A stretch of DNA of 64,000 nt, taken from NCBI RefSeq assembly GCF_014697545.1, contig NZ_JACJSA010000002.1, positions 558,001-622,000 on the forward strand, written 5' to 3'. Below are positions 31,606 through 41,359 of this stretch, one piece after another. The first letter of the stretch is position 1, and every line of letters begins with the position of its first letter. The stretch is from Oscillatoria sp. FACHB-1407 (GTDB taxonomy: Bacteria; Cyanobacteriota; Cyanobacteriia; Elainellales; Elainellaceae). Both the position numbers and the translations under genes were made by a program. The notes under the pieces were generated by a model. That model had not been told where the DNA came from, did not search any database, and saw only the letters and a list, made by a program, of their open reading frames with translations.

Positions 31606-32589
31606 TCAGGCGTCGTTCGGGTTGGTGGGGGAGTCGATCACCTCAGTATCAGCGATCGCCACAGGAGTAAGCTTCCCAGTCCGTTCTCGCCACCAGGCGA
31701 GGAGTGAGCTAGCAATGAAAATGCTGGAATACGCCCCCATCGTGAAGCCGATAATTAACGCTAAAGCAAAGTATTTGAGCGTTTCACCGCCAAACAAAAA
31801 GATAGAAACCAGGGTAAATAACACCGTTAGGGTCGTGTTGATAGACCGGGTCAAGGTTTGGTTGACCGCACTATCTACAATGTCGTTGATGTGGCGTTCG
31901 GGATTGAGTTTGACGGTTTCACGGATGCGATCGTAAATCACCACGGTGTCGTTGACCGAAAACCCCACAATCGTTAGCAAGGCGACAATAAACAGGCTAT
32001 CAACCTCAACTCCCAGCACAAGCCCCAGGATCGAGAAGGAACCAATCGTGATCAAGACATCGTGAAACAGAGCGACGATCGCCAAAACTGCATAGTCTAA
32101 CTGAAAGCGGAAGCTCAAGTAGACCGCAATCCCAACAAAAGATAGAAACAGAGCTAACATGCCTGATTGAAACAGTTGTCGCCCCAGCGTGGGCCCAACA
32201 CTGTCAATCTGGATAGCTTGGGGATTTAACCTACCTAAGTTTTCTGCCAAAGCAGACTGGAGTTGCACCCGCTCATCGGGAGTCAGGCTCGTGGTGCGGA
32301 TAGACACGCCCTGACGGGTTTCACCCAAAATCTGGATGCTGCTGTTGGCTAACCCCTGTTGCGCTAAGACCTCTCGCACCGCTGCCGGGTCAATCGGCTC
32401 TGTGCAGTTATCGGGGTTGGTGCAATCACGCTCGACCTGAAGACGAGTACCACCCACAAAGTCGAGGCTGGGTCGCAAAGGTGAGCCAATTTGCGTCCAG
32501 GAAATGACCATCGAGATTAGACCGCTCAGGATAATCGCCAGGGAGACAGTCCACCACAGCGATCGCTGTTTAATAACGTTTAACTTCAT
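31606..32589 (-). CDS. secF: Protein translocase subunit SecF
   Basis: A 327-residue Sec translocon accessory subunit starting [22 protein letters not shown]1 is followed by [10 protein letters not shown], the conserved SecF block after TM1, a periplasmic domain (about 45-150), and five C-terminal TMs including [18 protein letters not shown], the [10 protein letters not shown]-like SecF signature. With SecD it uses the proton gradient to assist late stages of protein export. The start is set at 32589 because its ATG overlaps the secD stop codon (ATGA), implying translational coupling; an in-frame upstream start would extend far into secD. Confidence 0.95.
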   Translation of the reverse strand: MKLNVIKQRSLWWTVSLAIILSGLISMVISWTQIGSPLRPSLDFVGGTRLQVERDCTNPDNCTEPIDPAAVREVLAQQGLANSSIQILGETRQGVSIRTTSLTPDERVQLQSALAENLGRLNPQAIQIDSVGPTLGRQLFQSGMLALFLSFVGIAVYLSFRFQLDYAVLAIVALFHDVLITIGSFSILGLVLGVEVDSLFIVALLTIVGFSVNDTVVIYDRIRETVKLNPERHINDIVDSAVNQTLTRSINTTLTVLFTLVSIFLFGGETLKYFALALIIGFTMGAYSSIFIASSLLAWWRERTGKLTPVAIADTEVIDSPTNPNDA

Positions 32590-33998
32590 GAGGATGCCTT
32601 TTCCTGAGTAAGGTTGGACAGGTTGGGGCAATACAGTTCAGGTTTACGCAACCCCGGAAAACTAAGGGCTACGAGCAACAGTGTGCGGCTACAGGTGATG
32701 GCAGTAAACATACTCATGCCAACCCCGATCGCCAGGGTCAAAGCAAACCCTTTAACCAAGCCTGCCCCCAACCAAAACAACGCCCCACAGGCGATTAGAG
32801 TTGTTACGTTGCTATCTAAGATGCTAGAAAACGCACGGTAAAAACCGGACTCTACTGAACGATAAAGGCTCTTGCCCGCTCGTAACTCTTCCCGCATCCG
32901 TTCAAAAATCAGGACATTGGCATCGACAGCCATCCCAATACTCAAAATAAAGCCTGCGATACCCGGTAGGGTTAGGGTTACTCCCAACAGGTTGAAGACA
33001 GCAAAGGTCAAAACGGCGTAGATCACCAGTGCCAGGTCAGCAATAATGCCGGGCAAGCGATAGTAAATACCCATGAAGATCAGCACCAACAGCAACCCAC
33101 CCAGCCCTGCGTAGATACTGCGTTGAATGCTGTCTCGTCCCAATGTTGCACCGACTGTACGGTTTTCGACAACTTCTACAGGAACGGGTAGTGCGCCCCC
33201 TCTTAACTGCACTGAGAGGTCGAGTGCCCCTTGACTGTCAAAGTTGCCGCTGATGCTGGCTTGTCCTCCGGTAATGCCTGTCTCAGCGTAGCGGGCTTCC
33301 ACGGTAGGAGCACTTAACAGCCGTTCATCCAGGAAGATACCCAAGCTGCGTCCAGTCCCGGCGATGCTTTTCGTTAAGTCTGCAAACTCCGTTGCCCCTT
33401 GATCGTTAAACTCTAAGCCAACCTGCCAGGAATTGCTGCCATTACTCAAGGGTGCAGCATAGGCAGTTCTGAGCTTGTCTCCAGTTAATTCGGTTTTATC
33501 AAACAAAGCGGCGATCGCCTGATCACTGCGACGCAGTGCCTCTTGATTCTCTGTGATCGCCCCCTGGTCAGTGCTATTCTTGAGCCTTTCTTGCTCTGCC
33601 AATAATTCCTGACGAACCTGAAACTCAATGCCGAGTTGCGCTTCGGTGCCCTGACGTTGGGTCCGAAAATCAAGTTGGGCAGTTCCTCCCAACACTCGCT
33701 CTGCCTGTTCTGGGTCACTCACCCCCGGCAACTGCACCAACAATTGATCTTCTCCGGCAGTCTGGACAACTGCCTCCGAGACTCCGAGACCGTTGACCCG
33801 ATTTTCCACCACCTGCTGGACTCCTTCCAGCTTTTCAGGGGTAATCGTCGGTACAGCAGGCGTCGTCTTGACCTGAAGTGTTAACTGTGTGCCGCCTTGT
33901 AAATCAAGCCCCAGGCGCGTTGGAAACTTGGCGATCGCTCCAACTGCTGCCAGCGACAGTACCAAAATTAGGGCTAAAAGTAACCGTTGTCTTCCCAT
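32586..33998 (-). CDS. secD: Protein translocase subunit SecD
   Basis: A 470-residue SecD. TM1 ([18 protein letters not shown]) precedes [14 protein letters not shown], the defining SecD motif. The large periplasmic P1 domain follows, with [15 protein letters not shown] and LLVQLPGV. The C-terminal six-TM region contains [20 protein letters not shown], the SecD TM4 motif. Length is typical for cyanobacteria. It is the first gene of the secD-secF unit and reads from the sodB-facing intergenic region. Confidence 0.95.
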   Translation of the reverse strand: MGRQRLLLALILVLSLAAVGAIAKFPTRLGLDLQGGTQLTLQVKTTPAVPTITPEKLEGVQQVVENRVNGLGVSEAVVQTAGEDQLLVQLPGVSDPEQAERVLGGTAQLDFRTQRQGTEAQLGIEFQVRQELLAEQERLKNSTDQGAITENQEALRRSDQAIAALFDKTELTGDKLRTAYAAPLSNGSNSWQVGLEFNDQGATEFADLTKSIAGTGRSLGIFLDERLLSAPTVEARYAETGITGGQASISGNFDSQGALDLSVQLRGGALPVPVEVVENRTVGATLGRDSIQRSIYAGLGGLLLVLIFMGIYYRLPGIIADLALVIYAVLTFAVFNLLGVTLTLPGIAGFILSIGMAVDANVLIFERMREELRAGKSLYRSVESGFYRAFSSILDSNVTTLIACGALFWLGAGLVKGFALTLAIGVGMSMFTAITCSRTLLLVALSFPGLRKPELYCPNLSNLTQEKASS

Positions 33999-34127
33999 AT
34001 AACCATTACTCCATTAACCGCTATCATAGCCGGATTTGTACGGGTTAATGGCAAGGTCAACCTGAGAGCTACAGTAGACCGAATTAGTAAATCTGCCTGT
34101 AGACGGAGCTAATGTGCTAGACCGCAC

Positions 34128-34156
34128 TTGTCCCGATAAAAGACTTTTGATATAAA
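34128..34156 (+). promoter_or_regulatory. Candidate sodB promoter
   Basis: TTGTCC (34128-34133), a 17-bp spacer and TATAAA (34151-34156) form a sigma70-type promoter about 120 bp before the sodB start. The leader would be about 115 nt long. Confidence 0.45.
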
Positions 34157-34278
34157 ATCCTATCAATAGTTAGGTATTGCCTTCTAATGCAACGCCTCAT
34201 TGTTTGAGTTACCACTTGTGTCCTTCGCGGCACTCATCCTCAACAGTTCACAACTACAAACAGACTAGAGAGAACACA

Positions 34279-34878
34279 ATGGCATTTGTACAACCCCCCC
34301 TTCCTTTTGCAACTGATGCTCTAGAACCCTATGGGATGAAGGCTGAAACCTTTGAGTATCACTATGGCAAGCACCACAAAGCCTATGTTGATAACCTCAA
34401 CAATTTGACGAAAGATACGGATCTGGCTGATAAGTCTCTTGAGGAAGTGATTCAAATCTCATTCAAAGACTCATCTAAAGCTGGCATCTTCAACAACGCT
34501 GCTCAAGTCTGGAACCACACCTTTTTCTGGAATAGCTTGAAAGCGGGTGGCGGTGGTGAACCCACAGGCGACCTTGCAGCCAAGATCAACAGTTCTTTTG
34601 GCAGCTATGAGAATTTTAGAAAAGAATTCAGCAATGCAGCGGCTACTCAATTTGGCAGTGGTTGGGCATGGTTGATTCAAGATGGGGATAGCTTGAAGGT
34701 GATCAAAACTCCCAATGCTGAAAACCCATTGGCGTATGGTCAAAAAGCACTGTTGACCCTGGATGTGTGGGAGCACGCCTACTACATCGATTTCCGGAAT
34801 GCTCGTCCCGCCTTTATCAATAACTTCCTCGATCGCCTGGTCAATTGGGACTTTGTTGCTCAAAACCTTGCTGCTTAG
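34279..34878 (+). CDS. sodB: Iron superoxide dismutase
   Basis: A 199-residue Fe-SOD converting superoxide to hydrogen peroxide and oxygen. Metal ligands are visible in order: His in YHYGKHHKAYVDNL, His in QVWNHTFFWNSL, and Asp and His in DVWEHAYYIDF. AAATQFGSGWAWL carries the Gln typical of Fe-type rather than Mn-type enzymes in its preceding position. There is no signal peptide, so it is cytoplasmic. ATG at 34279 (MAFVQPPLPFATDALEPYGM) is the family start; upstream in-frame codons lie in the leader. A terminator-like hairpin lies at 35050. Confidence 0.96.
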   Translation: MAFVQPPLPFATDALEPYGMKAETFEYHYGKHHKAYVDNLNNLTKDTDLADKSLEEVIQISFKDSSKAGIFNNAAQVWNHTFFWNSLKAGGGGEPTGDLAAKINSSFGSYENFRKEFSNAAATQFGSGWAWLIQDGDSLKVIKTPNAENPLAYGQKALLTLDVWEHAYYIDFRNARPAFINNFLDRLVNWDFVAQNLAA

Positions 34879-34881
34879 GAC

Positions 34882-35004
34882 AACTTGTCGTCAATAAGGG
34901 TAGAAATGTGGGGTGCAGGGGTTCAACCCCTGACTTGGGGGCACAGCCCCCACACCCCCCTGGTTTTATTTCCAAACCCTATCTGTGAGCAGTACTTAGT
35001 AGAA
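34882..35004. mobile_element. Repeat family A, full-length unit 3
   Basis: A full unit immediately after the sodB stop: ACTTGTCGTCAATAAGGGTA, core GGGGTGCAGGGGTTCAACCC, then CCCCCTGGTTTTATTTCCAA and CTATCTGTGAGCAGTACTTAG. It probably inserted between sodB and its hairpin terminator. Confidence 0.78.
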
Positions 35005-35049
35005 TTCGTCTAAACACGCTACTACGCTTCAAAAAGCGTTAAGTTTTGA

Positions 35050-35080
35050 AACAGCCACATTTTAACGGGTGGCTGTTTTT
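35050..35080 (+). terminator. Rho-independent terminator
   Basis: AACAGCCAC-attttaacgg-GTGGCTGTT followed by TTT: a 9-bp stem with a T-run, the classical form. It lies 170 bp after sodB and just before the small gene at 35117. Confidence 0.8.
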
Positions 35081-35116
35081 GTATTTTGTGAATTTCTCAT
35101 CCTTCAGGCAGAAAGT

Positions 35117-35329
35117 ATGGACAGTCAAGAACTCGCTCGCTTCATCGAATCTACTGGTGGCACCTTCAAACCCTGGTTGCTGGCACAGCTTCGCTTAGCC
35201 AAACTGCAAGAACAAAGACAGACCGGAGAAATCTCTCTGGAGGAATACGAAGAGGCGATCGCTGACCTGCATCAAGACGTTATGAATCTGGGAGAGTGGT
35301 GGAAGGGAATTGAGGATGAAGTCTTTTAG
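35117..35329 (+). CDS. Small acidic helical protein, conserved hypothetical
   Basis: A 70-residue acidic soluble protein: MDSQELARFIESTGGTFKPW, then a helix LLAQLRLAKLQEQRQTGEIS and EEYEEAIADLHQDVMNLGEW. It is composed of two amphipathic helices with a Trp-rich end. The ATG at 35117 is preferred; a GTG further upstream would start inside the terminator stem. It lacks a recognisable domain. Function unknown. Confidence 0.7.
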   Translation: MDSQELARFIESTGGTFKPWLLAQLRLAKLQEQRQTGEISLEEYEEAIADLHQDVMNLGEWWKGIEDEVF

Positions 35330-35461
35330 CTAGAATGATCGATCTTTCCAATCATTCTTTCCTGCTGCGCTTCTTAATCTGTTCTTTGACTTATTCTGCT
35401 ACTGTAACCAAAATCCTCAGATTACTCTGTTGCCGCTATACATTCTCCTCTTATCAGGTAA

Positions 35462-37654
35462 GTGCCCGCTAAACGTATGCCTAAAACGAAAAAAAGCCCT
35501 GCTGAAACCGACCTGAAAGGCTCACAATATTATTTCAGCCGAGAGTTAAGCTGGCTGGAGTTTAATAATCGGGTTTTGCACGAAGCGTTTGACCCCCGCA
35601 CACCCCTCATCGAGCGGTTAAAATTCATCGCTATCTTTAGTAGCAACTTAGACGAATACTTTATGGTGCGCGTTGCTGCGCTCAAGCAACAGGTTGAAGC
35701 AGAGGTCGCGAAGGTATCACCCGACGGTCGCACCCCTCAGGAACACCTGGACGCCATCAGTCAACGATTGCGTCCTATGGTGGCTCAACAACACCGCCAT
35801 TTTGATCAAGCTTTACGACCCCAACTCGCTGCAAAAGGGATCTATCTGCTTGATTATGTCGATCTCAACCAGGAACAACGACTCTATCTCCAACGTTATT
35901 TTGAGGAACGCATCTTCCCGGTGTTGACTCCGCTAGCGGTCGATCCGGGGCATCCCTTCCCCTACATCTCAAACCTCAGCCTGAACCTGGCAGTGGTGGT
36001 CAAAGATGCCGAAACCGAGGAAGAACACTTTGCCAGAGTCAAGGTGCCCAAGACACTCCCTCGCTTTGTGCCCCTGCCTGAAGATCTGCGCCTGCGCTAC
36101 AAAAATCGCCCTGCCCCCTGGACAGGAGTTTCCCTGGAGCAGGTGATCGCTCACAACCTGGAATTTCTCTTTCCAGGTATGAATATTCAGGAATATCATC
36201 CCTTTCGCATCACTCGTAATGCTGACCTGGAGGTCGAAGAGGATGAGGCGGATGATCTGATGCAGGCGATCGAGCAGGAGTTGCGAAAGCGACGCTTTGG
36301 TGGGTCGGTCGTGCGAATGGAGATTCACGCTTCAATGCCTGAGAATATCCGTGCCACGCTCACGGAGGAGATGGAACTGCAACCCAACGATATCTATGAA
36401 GTAGAGGGATTGCTGTGCTTAAGCGACCTGATGTGCTTTATGGAGTTGCCCCTGCCAGAGTTAAAAGATCCACCCTGGTCACCCGTCACCCATCCCTTGT
36501 TGCGCAACCTGATTGATGCTGAGGAAGATGAAGATCTGATTGAAGCTGAGGATTTCTTCTCGATCCTGCGTAAGCAGGATTTGATGGTGCATCATCCCTA
36601 TCATTCTTTTGCATCATCTGTGCAGAAATTTATCACTCAAGCTGCCTATGATCCAAATGTGTTGACCATTAAAATGACGCTCTATCGCACCTCTGGCGAT
36701 TCTCCCATTGTCAATGCGTTGATTGCGGCAGCAGAAAACGGCAAGCAAGTGGCGGTGTTGGTGGAGCTAAAAGCCCGATTTGACGAAGAGAACAACATCA
36801 ATTGGGCACGGAAGTTAGAGAAAGTGGGCGTGCACGTGGTGTACGGATTGGTGGGGTTAAAGACTCATACCAAATTGGTGTTGGTGGTGCGGCGAGAGGA
36901 AAACCGCATTCGTCGTTATGTCCATGTGGGTACGGGGAACTACAACCCTAAAACTGCTCGCCTCTATACGGATTTAGGCTTGTTTAGCTGCCGTGAAGAG
37001 TTGGGAGCAGACCTGACGGATTTGTTTAATCATCTGACGGGCTATTCTCGGCAGCAGTCCTACCGCAAGCTGTTAGTGGCTCCAGTCAATTTGCGCGATC
37101 GCATGGTTGATTTGATTCACCGTGAGATCGAGCACTGCAAAGCGGGAAATCACGCCCGTATTGTAGCCAAGATGAATGCTCTGGTTGACCCAACCATTAT
37201 TTCCACCCTGTATGAAGCGTCGCAGGCAGGGGTAGAAATCGACTTGATTGTGCGTGGCATTTGTTGCCTCAGACCGGGGCTAAAGGGCATCAGTGAAAAC
37301 ATTCGGGTGGTCAGTATTGTCGGTCGTTTTCTTGAGCACTCCCGCATCTTCTACTTCAACAATAACGGTAACGATGAGGTATTTATTGGTAGTGCCGATT
37401 GGATGCCGCGCAACTTAGACCGACGAGTAGAAGCTGTAACCCCCGTGGATGACCCGGCGATCGCCAAAGACTTGCAGGAGATTTTGGGCATCATGCTGGC
37501 AGACAACCGCCAGGCCTGGGATTTGCAGCCCGATGGTCGCTACATTCAGCGTCGCCCCAACCCTCCAGAAACAGAGCAGAGTTCGCAGAAGATTTTCATG
37601 GAGATGGCACAACAGGCGTCAGCAATGGTAGTGAGTGGGAGAGGAGAAGGATAA
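35462..37654 (+). CDS. ppk1: Polyphosphate kinase 1
   Basis: A 730-residue PPK1 that reversibly polymerises ATP gamma-phosphate into polyphosphate. The N-terminal helical domain starts YYFSRELSWLEFNNRVLHEA; the head domain lies at about 120-330; the two phospholipase-D-like C domains follow. H469 in GLKTHTKLVLV corresponds to the autophosphorylated His (E. coli H435) and H488 in YVHVGTGNYNPKTARLYTD to the second essential His. IRGICCLRPG-like VRGICCLRPGLKG and SRIFYF complete the set. GTG at 35462 has AGG just upstream; an ATG five codons later is the alternative start. Cytoplasmic or membrane-associated. Monocistronic. Confidence 0.95.
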   Translation: MPAKRMPKTKKSPAETDLKGSQYYFSRELSWLEFNNRVLHEAFDPRTPLIERLKFIAIFSSNLDEYFMVRVAALKQQVEAEVAKVSPDGRTPQEHLDAISQRLRPMVAQQHRHFDQALRPQLAAKGIYLLDYVDLNQEQRLYLQRYFEERIFPVLTPLAVDPGHPFPYISNLSLNLAVVVKDAETEEEHFARVKVPKTLPRFVPLPEDLRLRYKNRPAPWTGVSLEQVIAHNLEFLFPGMNIQEYHPFRITRNADLEVEEDEADDLMQAIEQELRKRRFGGSVVRMEIHASMPENIRATLTEEMELQPNDIYEVEGLLCLSDLMCFMELPLPELKDPPWSPVTHPLLRNLIDAEEDEDLIEAEDFFSILRKQDLMVHHPYHSFASSVQKFITQAAYDPNVLTIKMTLYRTSGDSPIVNALIAAAENGKQVAVLVELKARFDEENNINWARKLEKVGVHVVYGLVGLKTHTKLVLVVRREENRIRRYVHVGTGNYNPKTARLYTDLGLFSCREELGADLTDLFNHLTGYSRQQSYRKLLVAPVNLRDRMVDLIHREIEHCKAGNHARIVAKMNALVDPTIISTLYEASQAGVEIDLIVRGICCLRPGLKGISENIRVVSIVGRFLEHSRIFYFNNNGNDEVFIGSADWMPRNLDRRVEAVTPVDDPAIAKDLQEILGIMLADNRQAWDLQPDGRYIQRRPNPPETEQSSQKIFMEMAQQASAMVVSGRGEG

Positions 37655-37692
37655 ACGATGAAGGATAAACGATGAAGGATAAAGGATAAATC
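37652..37692. repeat. Short tandem repeat after ppk1
   Basis: GATGAAGGATAAAC-type 14-mers occur two to three times in a row over the ppk1 stop codon (AACGATGAAGGATAAACGAT and on). A slippage-type duplication. Confidence 0.6.
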
Positions 37693-37808
37693 CCAGTCGT
37701 GGTTGTCCTGACAGGGGCGATCGCCATCCGTAATAGTGGAAGACCGCTCTCAAAGAAGTTGGGGAGCGGTTAAACCTGTAGCCATAGAAACGTGAATTGG
37801 TACGAGTC

Positions 37809-38321
37809 ATGTATACAGTTCCTAAACCTGTGCTGCGAGAACGTCTCTCGCGGATCAAGCTGCTAGCACTTGACGTAGATGGAGTTCTGACGGATGGGGG
37901 ATTGTATTACACCGACACTGGTATTGAGCTAAAACGATTTAATGCCAAAGATGGACAGGGGATTCAGATGGTGATGAAAGCTGGAATTCGAGTGGCGATC
38001 GTGACTACAACCACCTCTCGTGCCGTTGTCCATCGGGCACAGCGACTGGGTGTGCGATATGTGTTTACAGGAATCGAAGACAAGCTAACCGTGTTGAAAG
38101 ATCTGTGTAATCAACTCAAAATCACCCTGGCTCAGGTGGCTTATGTAGGGGATGACATTATCGATTTACCGATTCTCAAAATAGTGGGTTGTCCGCTCAC
38201 TGTCGCGGATGCGATGCCCGAAAACCAGGACTCGGCTATCTACATTACGCGCTTAGCCGGGGGACAGGGCTGTGTACGAGAAATTTGCAACATTTTACTA
38301 GAAGCTCACGCCAAAGCCTGA
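37809..38321 (+). CDS. kdsC: KdsC-type HAD phosphatase
   Basis: A 170-residue HAD-superfamily phosphatase resembling 3-deoxy-D-manno-octulosonate 8-phosphate phosphatase. Motif I LLALDVDGVLTDGGLYY contains the nucleophile DxD; motif II is IVTTTTSRA; motif III K in GIEDKLTVLKDL; motif IV YVGDDIIDLPIL. It lacks a cap domain, as does KdsC, which is a tetramer. The symbol is by similarity; without nearby kds genes the substrate may be another sugar phosphate. ATG at 37809 chosen over an upstream TTG. The export permease starts 5 bp after its stop, so they are almost certainly one operon for a surface polysaccharide. Confidence 0.82.
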   Translation: MYTVPKPVLRERLSRIKLLALDVDGVLTDGGLYYTDTGIELKRFNAKDGQGIQMVMKAGIRVAIVTTTTSRAVVHRAQRLGVRYVFTGIEDKLTVLKDLCNQLKITLAQVAYVGDDIIDLPILKIVGCPLTVADAMPENQDSAIYITRLAGGQGCVREICNILLEAHAKA

Positions 38322-38326
38322 TTGCC

Positions 38327-39151
38327 ATGAAAACAGACCTTTTAATTATTGAAGCAGGGCGGACTGAGAAGCAATATTGGCGGGATTTGTGGCGGTATCG
38401 TGAGCTTTTTTATTTTTTAGCATGGCGTGATATTTTGGTGCGCTATAAGCAAACGGCGATCGGCATTGCCTGGGCACTCATTCGTCCATTTTTGACAATG
38501 GTGGTGTTCACGATTGTGTTTGGCAAACTGGCACAGCTTCCCTCCAGTGGCGCACCCTATCCCATTCTGGTGTTTGCGGCGATGTTGCCCTGGCAATTCT
38601 TTGCCAATGCCCTATCGGAATGCAGCAACAGTCTCATCACCAATGCCAACCTGATTTCAAAAGTCTACTTTCCGCGATTAGTTGTGCCTGCGAGTGCAGT
38701 GATTGTCAGTTTTGTAGATTTCTTGATTTCAGGGATGATTTTGTTGGCGTTACTGGCATGGTATGACTTTGTCCCAACCTGGCGAATTGTCACGTTGCCC
38801 TTGTTTATTTTGATTGCGTTTGCTGCGTCAATGGGAACAGGGTTATGGTTGGCAGCCCTGAATGTAAAGTATCGAGATTTCCGCTATATCGTGCCGTTTA
38901 TTGTGCAATTCGGACTGTATATTTCACCCGTTGGCTTTAGCAGCAGCATCGTGCCAGAGCAGTGGCGATTAATCTATTCGCTTAATCCAATGGTGGGAGT
39001 GATTGACGGATTTCGCTGGGCAATTATTGGCAATGACGCTCAGCTTTATTTGCCTGGATTTGTGATCTCACTGGTGTTAGTTGGATTGGTGCTGATGAGC
39101 GGCATCTGGTATTTCCGCAAGGTTGAGCGGACGTTTGCCGATGTGATTTAA
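38327..39151 (+). CDS. ABC-2 type polysaccharide export permease
   Basis: A 274-residue ABC-2 permease of the Wzm/TagG type. The cytoplasmic N terminus WRDLWRYRELFYFLAWRDIL precedes VRYKQTAIGIAWALIRPFL, the conserved amphipathic gate and TM1. Six TM segments are visible, with FGLYISPVGF and NPMVGVIDGFRWAI, the family's re-entrant loop motif. It needs an ATPase partner (Wzt/TagH) that is not next to it. Start ATG at 38327 immediately follows the phosphatase stop. Likely exports a polysaccharide or glycolipid. Confidence 0.9.
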   Translation: MKTDLLIIEAGRTEKQYWRDLWRYRELFYFLAWRDILVRYKQTAIGIAWALIRPFLTMVVFTIVFGKLAQLPSSGAPYPILVFAAMLPWQFFANALSECSNSLITNANLISKVYFPRLVVPASAVIVSFVDFLISGMILLALLAWYDFVPTWRIVTLPLFILIAFAASMGTGLWLAALNVKYRDFRYIVPFIVQFGLYISPVGFSSSIVPEQWRLIYSLNPMVGVIDGFRWAIIGNDAQLYLPGFVISLVLVGLVLMSGIWYFRKVERTFADVI

Positions 39152-39189
39152 CGTCAGTTTGGTTTAAGACGCCGGCGAGTGAGTGCGCC

Positions 39190-39236
39190 AACCGAGGGGT
39201 TGGTTAGGCGGGGTGCAGGGGTTCCACCTCTGCCCT
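39190..39236. repeat. Repeat family A, truncated copy
   Basis: AACCGAGGGGTTGGTTAGGC followed by GGGGTGCAGGGGTTCCACCTCTGCCCT: only the left half of the core remains, next to the protease gene promoter region. Confidence 0.55.
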
Positions 39237-39385
39237 AAATGAAGTGGCGATAACTACAATGTCCGTTTTGATTTCATCCCCGGCAATTACTGTGCTGGGG
39301 ATTTTTGGCGATCGCATTTTGTTGATCGAGTCGTGGTTGCATAGGCGGATTTTTCTCAGAAGTAAATAAACGTGGAAGCACTCAA

Positions 39386-41197
39386 TTGAAAACACTGCCT
39401 GAGATGCAGATGCTCAATTCAAGCGAGTTTCTTCAACATTCCTTGTCCCACTTCAACCCCTGTTTGGTTTCTCTGAATAAGCCCGATCGCCTCAAACCAC
39501 GGAGTCAACTCATGCAATCCACTTCACTCAGTTTCGACAACTCGATCGCTAATTCATCACTTAACGCAGACAACTTCTTAACTCAACGCTCTGGTTGGAC
39601 TGGGTCAGGTCTGACTCCACATCGTGTTGCTCAACGGACAACTTGTATCTGTGTCCAATGTGCCAACGGCAGTTCTTTTGTTCCGACGAGTACAGGCTCA
39701 ACCGCTATTACCAAGCCATTAGAGATTAGTTGGGTCAACTCCTCAAACCTCAACTACATCGATTCACTGGCCTTTGGAACCAAGTGGAACACCCCTACCA
39801 TTACCTACAGTTTCTACAACAACGCTTTAAATGGTGCTTACTATGCAGATACAAAAGGGCTTTCCGAAGTCAGTGATACCACTAAAGCATTTATCCGCAA
39901 CATTTTGGAAAACTACATTGAACCTTTCGTTAATGTTGATTTTGTGGAAGTTGCAGATACCGCTACCAGTCATGGACAAGTTCGCTACATGCTTTCTAAT
40001 GATGCGGACTATGCTCATGCTTACTTTCCTTATCCAGGCATGAATCAAAGTGGAGATGTCCACTTAGACCCTGACAATGACAACAACTTGACCGATGACG
40101 GGTGGCAAACTGGACCCGGTAGCTACGGGTTTGAAACATTGATCCATGAAACGTTGCACGCTTTAGGGCTGAAACACCCCGGTGACTACAACGGCAATGA
40201 GCAAGGCAGTACAGGTTTGGGGCCGTTTCTACCCCGGTGGGAAGATAACAACACCAACACGGTCATGACCTACAGTCCCAGCACTCACTATGCCGTTTCA
40301 CTGATGCCCTATGACATTGCGGCTCTGCAATATCTCTATGGAGCCAGTTCTCTAAACGCAGGCAACACAGTCTACTCCTTCGATCGCGTCTCTGGTTACT
40401 CAGATGGCAGTCGTTATTGGGGCAGCAGCACTATCGATGTCAAACTCGCTCTGTGGGATGCAGGTGGTGTTGATACGCTGGATTTCTCGAAGTTGGCTGC
40501 TGATGCCAAAGGTTACGTTCTGGAGCTGACTGAAGGAGGAATGCTGACCACCAAAGCAGCCTACGACAACATGCCGTTCATCACCCCAGATGACACCAGT
40601 CGAACTGTTTATCGTACCTCGGCTTATGGAACAGCGATCGCCGACAACAGCATCATCGAAAATGTCATCGGCACCTCTAGCGCAGATGACATCGTTGGTA
40701 ATGCAGTTGCCAACCAAATTGAAGGCAACGGTGGCAACGACTGGATCGCAGGCGACAACGGCAAAGACAGCCTGTTTGGGGGCGATGGTCGGGATGAGTT
40801 GTTAGGCGACAACGGGAATGACATCCTAGTCGGTGGTAATGGGGGTGACATCATCAGCGGGGGTCGCGGTAGTGACATCATCTGGGGTGGTCAGGTTCCA
40901 GTTGGACAAACCTCGCTGGGTGGACGTGCCAAAGTGGTTGACTCCATCATCGATACGATGACTGGTGGTGCAGGACGCGATGTCTTTGTGCTGGCTTCGG
41001 GTCGCCAATATGACCTGATTCGAGACTTCCAGGATGGGTTCGATCGCTTGCGGTTGTCAGCTGGTATTAGCCCCAGCCGAGTGCATGCCGTGCAACAGGG
41101 GCAAAATACCCTGGTGAAAGCAGGTAACGATGTGCTGGCAATCCTCACGGGAGTTCAAGCAAATCGGATCACAGCGGCAGATATTCAATTTGCGTAA
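39386..41197 (+). CDS. Serralysin-like RTX zinc metalloprotease (M10)
   Basis: A protein of up to 603 residues. The catalytic domain (about 110-330) has HETLHALGLKH with zinc ligands H254, H258 and H264 and general base E255, and the Met-turn NTVMTYSPS. The C-terminal domain (about 425-510) has RTX calcium nonapeptides (GNGGNDWIAGDNGKDSLFGG, DGRDELLGDNGNDILVGGNG), followed by the peptidase M10 C-terminal beta roll (GGAGRDVFVLASG). No Sec signal; export by a type I system via the C terminus is expected. A Cys-rich spot (TTCICVQCANGSS) near 90 is unusual for serralysins. Start uncertain: TTG at 39386, ATG at 39404 or 39410. A MITE inserted just at the stop. Confidence 0.88.
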   Translation: MKTLPEMQMLNSSEFLQHSLSHFNPCLVSLNKPDRLKPRSQLMQSTSLSFDNSIANSSLNADNFLTQRSGWTGSGLTPHRVAQRTTCICVQCANGSSFVPTSTGSTAITKPLEISWVNSSNLNYIDSLAFGTKWNTPTITYSFYNNALNGAYYADTKGLSEVSDTTKAFIRNILENYIEPFVNVDFVEVADTATSHGQVRYMLSNDADYAHAYFPYPGMNQSGDVHLDPDNDNNLTDDGWQTGPGSYGFETLIHETLHALGLKHPGDYNGNEQGSTGLGPFLPRWEDNNTNTVMTYSPSTHYAVSLMPYDIAALQYLYGASSLNAGNTVYSFDRVSGYSDGSRYWGSSTIDVKLALWDAGGVDTLDFSKLAADAKGYVLELTEGGMLTTKAAYDNMPFITPDDTSRTVYRTSAYGTAIADNSIIENVIGTSSADDIVGNAVANQIEGNGGNDWIAGDNGKDSLFGGDGRDELLGDNGNDILVGGNGGDIISGGRGSDIIWGGQVPVGQTSLGGRAKVVDSIIDTMTGGAGRDVFVLASGRQYDLIRDFQDGFDRLRLSAGISPSRVHAVQQGQNTLVKAGNDVLAILTGVQANRITAADIQFA

Positions 41198-41203
41198 TCT
41201 GCG

Positions 41204-41336
41204 GGCGTTGCTGAGCTTGAGGATGAATGAGTCGCGAGCAGGATGCTCGCACTGGTTTAAACGATTCACCTGAAAGGAGTGTGAGCGTCTCGCTCATGTC
41301 TGTGTCAAAATAATCGTCCCTCTATTCAGCAACGCC
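41204..41336. mobile_element. 133-bp MITE with GGCGTTGCTGA inverted ends
   Basis: Ends GGCGTTGCTGA and TCAGCAACGCC are perfect inverted repeats. The 13-mer AATTTGCGTAATC stands on both sides (41187-41199 and 41338-41350), including the last codons and stop of the protease gene, so the insertion duplicated or captured this sequence. The interior GTGAGCGTCTCGCTCA block recurs near 52170. Confidence 0.8.
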
Positions 41337-41359
41337 CAATTTGCGTAATCCGTGCTCTC

